A stretch of 64,000 nt of DNA from contig NZ_PPXW01000001.1 in the NCBI RefSeq assembly GCF_021655095.1, positions 517,402 to 581,401 of the forward strand, written 5' to 3'. The stretch comes from Clostridium sp. Cult1 (GTDB lineage: Bacteria > Bacillota > Clostridia > Tissierellales > Tepidimicrobiaceae). The notes below the pieces were generated by a model. The model was given only the letters and a program-made list of their open reading frames with translations. It was not told where the DNA came from and ran no database searches. Positions 24,543 to 33,442 of the stretch are shown piece by piece (position 1 is the first letter of the stretch; each line of letters begins with the position of its first letter). The translations under genes and the position numbers were made by a program.

Positions 24543-24693
24543 ATTTTAAAACCTCCTAATTTTTTAATTATATTCCTAAAGAACAATCTATATAGATTAA
24601 TACCCAAGTAATATAAAAAATACACAAGAGGGAAGTAATTATTTATTTTTTTAGGTATAATAGAATTGAATCCAATTAGAAAGGAAGTATAAA

Positions 24694-25830
24694 ATGGGAC
24701 AAATTCAGTTAATTGCAACTACAACCTTTGGGTTAGAAGCTGTTGTAAAAAGGGAATTGCAAAATTTGGGATATAATGATTTGGTAGTTGAAAATGGGAA
24801 GATTACCTTTAGAGCTACAGAAAAGGATATTCCTATTACTAATCTATGGTTAAGGTCTGCTGATAGGGTATTATTAAAAATGGGGGAGTTTAAAGCTACT
24901 TCTTTTGAGGAATTATTTGAAAAGACGAAGGCATTACCATGGGATGAATGGATTACTGAAGATGGCGAATTTATTGTAGAGGGAAAATCTGTCAATTCAA
25001 AGTTATTTAGTATTTCAGATTCACAAGCTATTGTGAAAAAAGCCGTTGTAGAGAAGCTAAAAACTAAATATAAAAAAGAATGGTTTGAAGAAACTGGGGC
25101 TAAATTTACAATAGAAGTATCTTTACTCAAAGATACTGCAACCTTGACTATTGATACCTCTGGATCTGGGTTACATAAAAGAGGATATAGAACCCATAGC
25201 GTAGAAGCCCCTCTCAAGGAAACTTTAGCAGCAGCTTTAATCCAATTAAGCTATTGGAATAAGGATAGGTTTTTATTAGATCCATTCTGTGGCTCGGGAA
25301 CTATTCCTATAGAAGCAGCAATGATTGGCAAAAATATAGCACCGGGGTTGAATAGAAATTTCGCTTCTGAAGGTTGGCCTAGGGTTAAAAAAGAATATTG
25401 GCAGGATGCAAGAAGGAAAGCATGGGATGTAATGCTTAAAGATTTTAATTTAAATATTATTGGTTCAGATATAGATAAAAAGGCTATAGGTATAGCAAAA
25501 GAAAATGCAGCCAATATAGGTTTAGAAGGAGATATAAAATTTATTACTAAGGACTTTAGAGATTTTAAATTTAAAGACGATTATGGAGTAATCATTTGCA
25601 ATCCTCCTTATGGTGAAAGACTAGGAGAAGAAAAAGAAGTAGATAAATTATATAAGGATATGGGAAAGTTTTTGGGAAAGTTGGATACCTATTCTATCTA
25701 TGTTTTAACTTCCAATAAAGATTTCGAAAGATTATATGGGAAAGATGCAGATAGAAAAAGAAAACTCTACAATGGCAGAATTAAAGTAGATTATTATCAA
25801 TACTATGGTCCAAGACCACCAAAAAATTAG
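24694..25830 (+). CDS. THUMP-domain class I RNA methyltransferase (RlmL N-terminal-like, YpsC)
   Basis: This 378-residue SAM-dependent methyltransferase probably makes N2-methylguanosine in 23S rRNA. Residues 1-160 are the ferredoxin-like plus THUMP RNA-binding region. The catalytic Rossmann domain has DPFCGSGTIPIEAA for SAM binding, IGSDIDKKAI, and the active-site motif ICNPPYGERLG (NPPY). The C-terminal region DRKRKLYNGRIKVDYYQY is typical of the YpsC/RlmL family. It starts at an ATG with AAGGAAG. The cobalamin adenosyltransferase gene follows after 58 bp. The target nucleotide is inferred from homologues. Confidence 0.93.
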   Translation: MGQIQLIATTTFGLEAVVKRELQNLGYNDLVVENGKITFRATEKDIPITNLWLRSADRVLLKMGEFKATSFEELFEKTKALPWDEWITEDGEFIVEGKSVNSKLFSISDSQAIVKKAVVEKLKTKYKKEWFEETGAKFTIEVSLLKDTATLTIDTSGSGLHKRGYRTHSVEAPLKETLAAALIQLSYWNKDRFLLDPFCGSGTIPIEAAMIGKNIAPGLNRNFASEGWPRVKKEYWQDARRKAWDVMLKDFNLNIIGSDIDKKAIGIAKENAANIGLEGDIKFITKDFRDFKFKDDYGVIICNPPYGERLGEEKEVDKLYKDMGKFLGKLDTYSIYVLTSNKDFERLYGKDADRKRKLYNGRIKVDYYQYYGPRPPKN

Positions 25831-25888
25831 TGAAGATATAGTTAATTTGAGGGTATAATTAAATTAAAAGAATGAAGGGGGAAATTTT

Positions 25889-26419
25889 ATGAGTATTTAT
25901 ACTAAAACTGGGGATAAAGGAACCACTTCTTTATTCGATAACAAAAGGGTATCTAAGGATGATATTAGGGTGGAAAGCTATGGGACTGTAGATGAGCTGG
26001 TATCCTTTTTGGGTCTAGCTAAGAATTATATTGATGAAGAGGAAATATACAACATAATCCAAGAAGTTCAAAACAAGCTATTTACTGTAGCTAGTAATTT
26101 AGCTACAGAAGATAAGACCAAAGTAAAATACCATATAGTAGAGGAAGATATTAAATACTTGGAGGAAAATATTGATGAATATATGGGAAGATTAAATAAT
26201 CCTATAGGCTTTATAGTCCCTGGTTCAGGGGAAAAGTCAGGTTACCTTCATGTGTGCAGGACTATATGCAGAAGGGCTGAGAGAAGAATAATCACCTTAG
26301 GATCCTATAGAGAAGTAGATCCTTTGGTGATTAAGTATGTTAATAGACTTTCTGATTTGATATATGCCTTAGCTAGATATCTTGAAGAAGAAGAAATAAA
26401 GGTAGAATATAGAGCATAG
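25889..26419 (+). CDS. pduO: Cob(I)alamin adenosyltransferase, PduO type
   Basis: This 176-residue enzyme transfers the adenosyl group of ATP to cob(I)alamin to make coenzyme B12. The N-terminal ATP-binding motif YTKTGDKGTTSLFDNKRVSKDD, the VESYGTVDELVSFLGLAK segment and the trimer/active-site region CRTICRRAERRI are diagnostic of the PduO-type/MMAB family. An AAGGGGG ribosome site precedes the ATG. No other B12 gene is adjacent. The product cofactor is what the methylmalonyl-CoA mutase at the right end of the window requires, so the two probably cooperate although they lie 36 kb apart. Confidence 0.96.
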   Translation: MSIYTKTGDKGTTSLFDNKRVSKDDIRVESYGTVDELVSFLGLAKNYIDEEEIYNIIQEVQNKLFTVASNLATEDKTKVKYHIVEEDIKYLEENIDEYMGRLNNPIGFIVPGSGEKSGYLHVCRTICRRAERRIITLGSYREVDPLVIKYVNRLSDLIYALARYLEEEEIKVEYRA

Positions 26420-26424
26420 GAAAA

Positions 26425-27729
26425 CTAAATTTTAATATTCTCTATCATCTTATTTAGCTTATCGGCAATTGAAGATAGGTTTTCAACAGATGCAGTAATT
26501 TCTTCCATAGAAGCAAGGTTGTTTTCTACAGCAGCAGCACTAGTTTCAGAGGCTGCTGTTGTTTCTTCTGAAATTGCAGATATTTCAGATGCCCTTTCTA
26601 GAATATATTCACTATTGTTACGCACATCCTTTGCAGCTTCTGTAATTTCTACTATTAAGATATTGATTTGATCAATTTTAATCAATAAATCATCAAAGGA
26701 TTTTTTAGTTAAATCGGCTATATTTACGCTTTCTTCTACAACCTCACTTACTTCATCGATACTGTTTACTGCACTTTTACTACTATTGGTAACATTAGAA
26801 GTAATTGCAGATATTTCTCCTGAATATGTATGAGTAGCATCAGCCAGTTTTCTAATTTCTTCTGCGACCACTGCAAAACCCTTACCAGCTTCCCCTGCCC
26901 TTGCAGCTTCAATAGCAGCATTTAATGCAAGGAGATTAGTTTGTTCAGCTATTTCATTAATAATAATTACTATATTGTCGATGTTCTGAATTTGATGGTT
27001 TAATTCCTCTATAATATTGGAAGTGTCTTTTGTTGTATTTTCTATTAAATTCACCATATGTATAATCTGATCCACATCTTCATAACCTTTTTTAGCAGAC
27101 TTGGCCATGGAAATAGAAAGCTCCCCAGCTTGTTCTGCGAAATTTTCTGTGTCTTGGGATAGACTATTAAGGTTTGAAATAGCTTCGCTTAACTCGGTAA
27201 TATTCATAGAGGTATCTTCTGAGCCCTTAGCAATTTCATTAACGCTTATAGCTATGTTTTCGATAGAAGAAGTAGTATCTTCTATTACTGATGATAGGTT
27301 TTTAGCATTATCAGCCAAGACATTTGCATTGTCCCTAACACCAGAAGCCATTCTATTACTAGCTGAGATTATTCTATTTAAAGAATTATTTATATTGGGC
27401 AGCTCTTTAATATCTTTAAGTTCATTCAATTTAGCGTATTCCCCATTGGCTATATGTTCTATTGTAGAAGATACATTATTTAAAGTTTTATTAATAATTT
27501 TATTAAATAAAACCCTTGTAGTAAGGCCAATTATCAATGTGTTTACTATGGCCGTTATAAGGATATATAATTGTGAATTTTGAGTTGAGTTTATTTTAGT
27601 AGCATTAACAATGAAATATGTAAGAATGATACTTAAGAAAATGGTTATAAAAACTAGTGATAAGAATTTAAGCTTCAATTTACTCAGACTATTTTTATTT
27701 TTTTGCTTATATTTTTTTTCTTTCATCAT
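26425..27729 (-). CDS. Methyl-accepting chemotaxis protein with minimal extracytoplasmic region
   Basis: This is a 434-residue chemoreceptor. Two N-terminal transmembrane helices (about residues 20-46 and 53-77) are separated by only a handful of residues, so it has no classical periplasmic sensor domain and must sense in or at the membrane or inside the cell. A HAMP-like segment follows, then the signalling coiled coil with the hairpin tip [32 protein letters not shown], which binds CheA/CheW. Many Asn/Ser/Glu heptads (for example [17 protein letters not shown]) mark the methylation and adaptation bundles. An AGGAGG ribosome site precedes the ATG. It is convergent with pduO, with only 5 bp between stop codons. 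Confidence 0.95.
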   Translation of the reverse strand: MMKEKKYKQKNKNSLSKLKLKFLSLVFITIFLSIILTYFIVNATKINSTQNSQLYILITAIVNTLIIGLTTRVLFNKIINKTLNNVSSTIEHIANGEYAKLNELKDIKELPNINNSLNRIISASNRMASGVRDNANVLADNAKNLSSVIEDTTSSIENIAISVNEIAKGSEDTSMNITELSEAISNLNSLSQDTENFAEQAGELSISMAKSAKKGYEDVDQIIHMVNLIENTTKDTSNIIEELNHQIQNIDNIVIIINEIAEQTNLLALNAAIEAARAGEAGKGFAVVAEEIRKLADATHTYSGEISAITSNVTNSSKSAVNSIDEVSEVVEESVNIADLTKKSFDDLLIKIDQINILIVEITEAAKDVRNNSEYILERASEISAISEETTAASETSAAAVENNLASMEEITASVENLSSIADKLNKMIENIKI

Positions 27730-27947
27730 AGTTTCCTCCTTCTATTTTTGATTATAATATATATAATACTATATATTCCGCTTTATGTTAATAGAGAGTC
27801 AAAAATAAGTAGAAAAATGGTAATATATATCTAATAAAGTAATTTGTAAAATGAATATTAATGATAAACATATTTAAAAACTTTGTATTTTAAAAATTAT
27901 TATGATATTATTAAACCAAGTACCTATTTTATTAAAAGGGTGATAAT

Positions 27948-29072
27948 ATGCTTATTAGAGAAGAATCTAACTCTTTAATTAATAATATGGAAGAATATAG
28001 TATATTAAACTATCATGTTTTAGAAAGTATGGCTGATTGGGTTAGAGTAGTAGATATTAATGGTACTATTATATATGCCAATAAAGCTATGAAAAAAGCT
28101 TTAGGAGATGATTTAGTAGGTAAAAAATGTTATCAATCCATTGGCAAAAAGGAACCTTGTGGTTTTTGTATATCTAAAAAGACTATAAGGACTAATGAGA
28201 CAGTTCAAAAAGAAGAAATAATAAATGGTAGATATTTTTCAGTTAAAAGTTCTCCAGTTTTAGATCCTAATGGTAATGCAATAGCTGCCGTAGAAGTCCT
28301 TAGAGATGTGACAAGGGAGAGAAAACTAGAACTAGAATTAATTGAAAGAAATAAAAAGATGGTTAAAGATTTAAGGTTTGCTAAAAGGCTTCAGCATAGG
28401 ATTTTGCCTAAAAGAGGTATATATAATGGATTGAAAATTGATCATTTATATAAGCCCTCAGAGATGTTAAGTGGAGATATGTTTGATGTTTATCGTATTG
28501 ATGAAGATAACATGGGGATATATATCTGTGATGTAGTAGGAAATGGCATTACAGCATCTATGATGACTATGTTCGTTAGACAAACTATGAGGGCCATAAA
28601 GGACGATATATTAAGTCCATCCATGGCATTGACAGAACTTCATAAAAATTTTAGTACTTTAGGCTTAGAAATAGATAAGTATTTTACAATTTTTTATGCA
28701 GTATTTAATGCCAAGGAAAATCACTTCACTTACGCCAATGCCGGCCATAATTGTATTCCCATTAAATATAACTCCAATGAAATAGAACTATTGACAACAA
28801 AGGGCTTCCCTATATCTTTAATATTTAATGAAATATATTATGAAGAAAATGATATCGTATTGGATAAAGGCGATAAAATACTATTTTATACTGATGGTAT
28901 AACGGAGGTAAAAAACATCGAAGGAGATGAATTCGGAGTAGATAGAATAGTTGAAATCATAAAGAACGATGAAACAAACCTATTGAATAAAATAGTTGAG
29001 AATGTGGAAAGGTTTAGATGGGGAGAACAAGAAGATGATTTTGCCATGGTATTAATGGAAGTGTTAAACTAA
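27948..29072 (+). CDS. PAS-domain PP2C (SpoIIE/RsbU-like) serine phosphatase
   Basis: This is a 374-residue signalling protein. Residues 20-130 form a PAS sensor (LESMADWVRVVDINGTIIYANKAMKKALG, then VLDPNGNAIAAVEVLRDVTRERK), with a Cys-rich stretch KCYQ/EPCGFCISKK containing three cysteines. After a short coiled coil, residues 160-374 are a PP2C-type phosphatase: SGDMFDVYRID, GIYICDVVGNGITASMM, FYTDGITEV and the final EQEDDFAMVLMEV supply the metal-binding acidic residues. Such proteins dephosphorylate anti-anti-sigma factors or similar targets. No anti-sigma genes adjoin, so the partner is unknown. It has a GGGTGA ribosome site and its own terminator. Confidence 0.92.
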   Translation: MLIREESNSLINNMEEYSILNYHVLESMADWVRVVDINGTIIYANKAMKKALGDDLVGKKCYQSIGKKEPCGFCISKKTIRTNETVQKEEIINGRYFSVKSSPVLDPNGNAIAAVEVLRDVTRERKLELELIERNKKMVKDLRFAKRLQHRILPKRGIYNGLKIDHLYKPSEMLSGDMFDVYRIDEDNMGIYICDVVGNGITASMMTMFVRQTMRAIKDDILSPSMALTELHKNFSTLGLEIDKYFTIFYAVFNAKENHFTYANAGHNCIPIKYNSNEIELLTTKGFPISLIFNEIYYEENDIVLDKGDKILFYTDGITEVKNIEGDEFGVDRIVEIIKNDETNLLNKIVENVERFRWGEQEDDFAMVLMEVLN

Positions 29073-29113
29073 TAAAAAGTCCTAGAAGGAAACTTCTAAG
29101 GCTTTTTATTATT
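29071..29113 (+). terminator. Terminator of the PAS-PP2C gene
   Basis: AATAAAAAGTCCTAGAAG pairs with CTTCTAAGGCTTTTTATT (some G-U or mismatched pairs), followed by AT-rich sequence. Confidence 0.7.
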
Positions 29114-29157
29114 AAATTATATAGTGTGATTTATAACTAATAAATGGGGGTTATCTT

Positions 29158-30468
29158 ATGGATAATATTACATTTGACTATTCAAATGGTTTTATTGAAA
29201 AACATGAAATTAAATATATGGAATATTTGATAGAGTCTTCTCACAGATTGCTGCAAAACAACATAGGAGCAGGCAAGGAATTTACCGGATGGTTAGAGTT
29301 GCCTAGGAACTATGATAGAGAAGAGTTGGAAAGGATCAAATCTTCTTCAGCAAAGATAAGAAAAAGTTCTCAAGCCTTTATCTTAATAGGTATAGGGGGC
29401 TCTTATTTAGGGGCTAGGGCATGCATAGAAGGTTTAAATCATAGTTTCCATAATAATCTACCAGAAGAAAAACGGAAAGGGCCTGAAATCTATTATGCCG
29501 GGAATAATATAAGTAGTAATTACATATCTGATATATTGGATTTATTAGAGGACAAAGATATAAGTATAAATGTAATATCAAAATCGGGAACTACTACAGA
29601 ACCAGCCTTGGTTTTTAGAATCTTCAAGGAATACATGGAGAAAAGGTATGGAAAAGAAGGAGCAAGAGAAAGGATATATATTACTACAGATAGTTCTAAA
29701 GGCGCTTTAAGGGAGTTAACTGAAAGAGAAGGTTACACTTCTTTTATAATACCTGATGATATAGGAGGAAGGTACTCTGTACTTACTGCTGTAGGGTTGC
29801 TTCCAATAGCTGTTTCAGGAATTGATATAGATAAGCTTATGGAAGGTGCTTTAGCAGGTATGAATGAATATTCAAAAGGGGATTTAGAACATAATATCTG
29901 TTATCAATATGCTTTAGCAAGAAATATTTTATATAATAAAGGAAAGGATATAGAAGTACTTGTAAATTATGAGCCAAATCTACATTACTTTGCAGAATGG
30001 TGGAAACAACTGTACGGAGAAAGTGAAGGAAAGGATAATAAGGGCATATTTCCTGCCTCAGCTAATTTTACTACTGATTTACATTCTCTAGGGCAATTAA
30101 TCCAGGATGGGAAAAGGAACTTGTTTGAAACCACAATAAATATAGAAAAACCAGCTAAGGATATAACAATAAGAGTAGATAAGGAAAATCTAGATGGTCT
30201 TAATTTTTTAGCCAATAAAACAATAGATTATGTGAATAAAAAAGCCTTTGAAGGTACTTTAATTGCACATACTAAAGGCGGTGTGCCTAATTTAGTAATT
30301 AACTTGCCAGAGTTAAATGAATATTATTTGGGGAAATTAATCTACTTTTTTGAAAAATCTTGTGCTATTAGTGGGTATATATTAGGAGTTAATCCCTTTG
30401 ATCAACCAGGAGTAGAAGAATATAAAAAGAATATGTTTACACTTTTGGGTAAGCCTGGATATAAATAA
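29158..30468 (+). CDS. pgi: Glucose-6-phosphate isomerase
   Basis: This 436-residue enzyme interconverts glucose 6-phosphate and fructose 6-phosphate. It contains the phosphosugar-binding motifs [11 protein letters not shown] and [10 protein letters not shown] and the signature [21 protein letters not shown]. The catalytic Glu is in [16 protein letters not shown], the His in TDLHSLGQ and the Lys in [11 protein letters not shown]. The length matches the shorter Gram-positive type. A GGGGG ribosome site precedes the ATG. It is monocistronic, with a 13-bp-stem terminator. It links hexose metabolism to the UDP-GlcNAc pathway (glmU at 35718). Confidence 0.97.
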   Translation: MDNITFDYSNGFIEKHEIKYMEYLIESSHRLLQNNIGAGKEFTGWLELPRNYDREELERIKSSSAKIRKSSQAFILIGIGGSYLGARACIEGLNHSFHNNLPEEKRKGPEIYYAGNNISSNYISDILDLLEDKDISINVISKSGTTTEPALVFRIFKEYMEKRYGKEGARERIYITTDSSKGALRELTEREGYTSFIIPDDIGGRYSVLTAVGLLPIAVSGIDIDKLMEGALAGMNEYSKGDLEHNICYQYALARNILYNKGKDIEVLVNYEPNLHYFAEWWKQLYGESEGKDNKGIFPASANFTTDLHSLGQLIQDGKRNLFETTINIEKPAKDITIRVDKENLDGLNFLANKTIDYVNKKAFEGTLIAHTKGGVPNLVINLPELNEYYLGKLIYFFEKSCAISGYILGVNPFDQPGVEEYKKNMFTLLGKPGYK

Positions 30469-30493
30469 AGACGGAATGTTCCGTCTTTATTTA
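30464..30493 (+). terminator. Terminator of pgi
   Basis: Perfect 13-bp stem AATAAAGACGGAA/TTCCGTCTTTATT with a 2-nt centre, overlapping the stop codon. Confidence 0.82.
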
Positions 30494-30531
30494 TGCTATG
30501 TGTCAGATCTTAAATAGTTTAATCAAACAAA

Positions 30532-30585
30532 TTGTTAATAAATAAACAAACTTTAGTTGTTTTATTATATAATATTTGATAAAAT
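30532..30585 (+). promoter_or_regulatory. Rex-like operator and promoter of crt-hbd
   Basis: TTGTTAATAAATAAACAA (30532-30549) matches the clostridial Rex site TTGTTAA-N4-TTAACAA with one mismatch. Just downstream TTGTTT (30557-30562), 17 bp and TAAAAT (30580-30585) form a promoter. A redox (NADH/NAD+) repressor site is expected for these NADH-linked genes. Confidence 0.65.
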
Positions 30586-30625
30586 ATGGATAGGTTAATA
30601 GAATTTTAATGGAGGTGGAAACTCT

Positions 30626-31405
30626 ATGGATTTTAAGGGGATTCTATTTGAAAAGGATAAAAATATAGGTGTTTTATCTATCAATAGGCCAGATGCATTA
30701 AATGCTTTAAATTCTGATGTTTTAGATGAAATTAACAATGTTATAGATATGATAATAGAGGATGACCAAGTACATATATTGATAGTTACAGGAGAAGGAA
30801 GGGCTTTTGTGGCTGGGGCGGATATTTCTGAGATGAAGGATATGGATATGTTTAAGGCCAGAAAGTTTGCAGAAAAAGGATTAAAACTTTTTAGAAAAGT
30901 AGAGTTAATGGAGAAGCCTGTTATAGCCGCAGTAAACGGCTTTGCCCTAGGTGGTGGTTGCGAGTTAGCTATGTGTTGTGATATTAGAATAGCTTCTCCA
31001 AAAGCTAAATTTGGGCAGCCAGAGGTAGGTCTTGGAATTATTCCTGGGTTTGCTGGAACTCAAAGACTATCTCGTATAGTTGGATTGGCAAAAGCTAAGG
31101 AATTAATATTTACAGCAGATATGATAGATGCTGAAGAAGCTTATAGAATAGGATTAGTTAATAAAGTAGTTCCAGAAGAAGACCTAATGGACGAAGCTAT
31201 GGCTATGGCAAATAAGATTCTATCTAAAGGACAAATTGCAGTAAGGTTTGCAAAGGTTGCTATAAATAGAGGGATAGAAACGGATATTGAAACAGGTATG
31301 GATATTGAGAGGGATTTGTTTGGATTATGCTTTGCTACAGAAGATCAAAAAGAAGGTATGGATGCGTTTTTAATGAAACGTAAACCAAACTATAAATTAA
31401 AATAA
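30626..31405 (+). CDS. crt: Enoyl-CoA hydratase / crotonase
   Basis: This 259-residue enzyme hydrates crotonyl-CoA to 3-hydroxybutyryl-CoA, or runs the reverse. The oxyanion-hole segment is FVAGADISEM and the helix AAVNGFALGGGCELAM. The two catalytic glutamates of the family are present at E113 (GGGCELA) and E133 (QPEVGLGIIPG). The C-terminal FLMKRKPNYK is typical of clostridial Crt. TGGAGGTGG precedes the ATG. It forms a two-gene operon with hbd (17-bp gap) behind a Rex-like operator. The usual partners thlA, bcd and etfAB are not in the window. Confidence 0.95.
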   Translation: MDFKGILFEKDKNIGVLSINRPDALNALNSDVLDEINNVIDMIIEDDQVHILIVTGEGRAFVAGADISEMKDMDMFKARKFAEKGLKLFRKVELMEKPVIAAVNGFALGGGCELAMCCDIRIASPKAKFGQPEVGLGIIPGFAGTQRLSRIVGLAKAKELIFTADMIDAEEAYRIGLVNKVVPEEDLMDEAMAMANKILSKGQIAVRFAKVAINRGIETDIETGMDIERDLFGLCFATEDQKEGMDAFLMKRKPNYKLK

Positions 31406-31422
31406 AATTTGGGGGTGTCTAG

Positions 31423-32277
31423 ATGAAAAAAATAGGTGTATTAGGTAGAGGAACTATGGCCTCTGGTATAGTACAAGTTTTTGCCCAAAAAGAATATGAT
31501 GTAATTATGTGGGTTAGAAGTATTGATTCATCAGATCCAAGGGGAAGCTTAAAAGTAGTTGATAAAAATCTAGATAGACTAGTTAAGAAAGAAAAGATTA
31601 CTGAAGAAGATAAAAATAACATATTGGAAAAGGTTGAAGTCACTACTAATTATGAAGACCTAAAGGATTGTGACCTAATTATTGAAGCAATTTCAGAAAA
31701 TATGGATGTAAAGAAAGAAACCTTTAAAAGATTAGATGAATTGTGTAAAGAAGATACAATATTAGCAACAAATACTTCTTCCTTATCTATTACAGAAATA
31801 GCAAGTAGTACAAATAGACCTGATAGAGTAATAGGGATGCATTTCTTTAATCCAGTACCTGTAATGAAGCTGGTTGAAGTGATAAAGGGGATAGGAACTT
31901 CGGAAGAAGTTAAGAATAAAATAATAGACTTATCTGAAGCTTTAGGTAAAACACCTGTAGAAGTAGAGGAAGCTCCAGGCTTTGTAGTAAATAGAATACT
32001 GATACCTATGATTAATGAAGCTGTTGGCATATTAGGAGATGGAGTAGCGACAGCAGAGGATATAGATGAAGCTATGAAACTTGGCGCAAATCACCCAATG
32101 GGACCACTGGCCTTAGCAGATCTAATAGGTTTAGATGTATGTTTAGCTATTATGGATGTATTATATACTGAGTTTGGAGATCCAAAATATAGAGCTCATC
32201 CACTTCTTAGAAAGATGGTAAGAGGAGGATTCTTAGGTAGAAAAACGAAAAAAGGATTTTTTGATTATTCAAGATAA
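31423..32277 (+). CDS. hbd: 3-Hydroxybutyryl-CoA dehydrogenase
   Basis: This 284-residue NAD(P)-dependent enzyme interconverts acetoacetyl-CoA and 3-hydroxybutyryl-CoA. The Rossmann motif reads [12 protein letters not shown], with Arg where most homologues have Ala. Catalytic residues are S119, H140 ([11 protein letters not shown]), E152 and N190 ([11 protein letters not shown]). The C-terminal dimerisation domain ends [12 protein letters not shown]. With crt it covers two consecutive steps of the butyrate/crotonate pathway, and could also serve breakdown of amino-acid-derived acetoacetyl-CoA, such as that made by the cleavage enzyme at 60806. It is followed by a 19-bp-stem terminator. Confidence 0.95.
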   Translation: MKKIGVLGRGTMASGIVQVFAQKEYDVIMWVRSIDSSDPRGSLKVVDKNLDRLVKKEKITEEDKNNILEKVEVTTNYEDLKDCDLIIEAISENMDVKKETFKRLDELCKEDTILATNTSSLSITEIASSTNRPDRVIGMHFFNPVPVMKLVEVIKGIGTSEEVKNKIIDLSEALGKTPVEVEEAPGFVVNRILIPMINEAVGILGDGVATAEDIDEAMKLGANHPMGPLALADLIGLDVCLAIMDVLYTEFGDPKYRAHPLLRKMVRGGFLGRKTKKGFFDYSR

Positions 32278-32296
32278 TTTCTATAGATGAATTTCT

Positions 32297-32342
32297 AAAA
32301 CCTTCTTTATTGGTTTCAACAACCAATAAAGAAGGTTTTTTA
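32297..32342 (+). terminator. Terminator of crt-hbd
   Basis: Perfect 19-bp stem (32297-32315 with 32321-32339), 5-nt loop, ending in TTTTTT. Confidence 0.9.
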
Positions 32343-32417
32343 ATGTATATTTGATATATATAAGAAAAGATTGGACACAATATATAGAAATATTATTTGT
32401 GGAAGGTGGATATTATA

Positions 32418-33416
32418 ATGAAAACTTTTTGGAAAGTTTTTATTGTGTCTTTTATTTTTTTCTTTATTGCTATTTTTTTGGGCTCCTATTCCTATATTAA
32501 ATCTAATAAATATAGGATGGAAACCAATACGAGTGGTGGAGAACCTAAAATAGAAGAAGAGAGTGCTTTAGAAGAAACAAGTATTAAAACTAAAACTTAT
32601 TCTTCTCTTTCAGAGGCATTTAAGGACAATAATAGGATAAATGTGATTTTACTAGGCATGGAGGATATTAGAACGGATACTATTATATTTGCAACCTTTG
32701 ATCCTTTATCTAAGCAAGTGAACGCAATTTCTATACCTAGAGATACTTATATACATAGGAAGGGATATAACTATGGAGAACAAAGAAAGATTAATGCTAT
32801 ATATGGGGATCATGGCGTAGAGGGAGTTAAAAAAGCTGTGTCTCACATATTAGAAGGTGTTCCTATTCATCATTATATAATGGTAGATTATAAGGGGGTA
32901 GAAAATATTATCGATTCAATTGGCGGAGTAGAGGTGATGGTACCTTTTAATATGAAGTATGAGGATCCAACGGCTAACCCTCCATTGAAAATAGATATAA
33001 AAGAGGGGAAACAGGTACTAAATGGGAAAAAATCCCTAGAGTTTTTACGATATAGAAAAGGGAATAATAACAAAGAGGGTTATATAGACGGAGATTTAGG
33101 TAGGATTAAAGCTCAACAACAATTTCTTCAATCTTTTGTAGACAAAGTTTTGTCTTACAGATTACCTGTGGTCATAAAAAAAGGTCTTGATTATGTCAAA
33201 ACAGATATTAAGCTATGGGAAGGTCTTTCCTATTCAAGGAAAGCTCTAGGTATTAAATCGGATGATTTTACATTTAATACTTTGCCAGGAAAGGCAGAGT
33301 TAAAAAGTATAAATGGGAAAATACTGTCCTACTTTATATTTGATCCAGTAGAAGTTAAAAAAGCATTAGAAGAAATTTACAACGTAGAAAAGACTTCTTA
33401 TAAAAGCATTAAATGA
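32418..33416 (+). CDS. LytR-CpsA-Psr (LCP) family cell-wall ligase
   Basis: This 332-residue membrane-anchored protein probably attaches teichoic acid or other polymers to peptidoglycan. One N-terminal transmembrane segment (VFIVSFIFFFIAIFLGSYSYI) is followed by an extracytoplasmic LCP domain: INVILLGMEDIRTDTIIFATFDP, ISIPRDTYIHRKGYNYGEQRKINAIYGDHG, FLRYRKG and the later GRIKAQQQFLQSF. The conserved Asp and Arg residues that bind the polyprenyl pyrophosphate head group are present. The ATG at 32418 is chosen because GGAAGGTGG lies just before it. A longer TTG start would consume the ribosome site. It converges on murC, with a shared hairpin between. Confidence 0.93.
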   Translation: MKTFWKVFIVSFIFFFIAIFLGSYSYIKSNKYRMETNTSGGEPKIEEESALEETSIKTKTYSSLSEAFKDNNRINVILLGMEDIRTDTIIFATFDPLSKQVNAISIPRDTYIHRKGYNYGEQRKINAIYGDHGVEGVKKAVSHILEGVPIHHYIMVDYKGVENIIDSIGGVEVMVPFNMKYEDPTANPPLKIDIKEGKQVLNGKKSLEFLRYRKGNNNKEGYIDGDLGRIKAQQQFLQSFVDKVLSYRLPVVIKKGLDYVKTDIKLWEGLSYSRKALGIKSDDFTFNTLPGKAELKSINGKILSYFIFDPVEVKKALEEIYNVEKTSYKSIK

Positions 33417-33418
33417 TA

Positions 33419-33442
33419 AAACCCCCTAGCCTAGGGGGGTTA
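33419..33442. terminator. G+C-rich bidirectional terminator between LCP gene and murC
   Basis: AACCCCCTAG pairs with CTAGGGGGGTT (one extra G). It sits between the two convergent stop codons. Confidence 0.75.

Noticed and set aside
30626-32277. crt-hbd as part of a complete butyrate operon
   Set aside because: No thiolase, butyryl-CoA dehydrogenase or electron-transfer flavoprotein gene is present; a terminator closes the operon after hbd.
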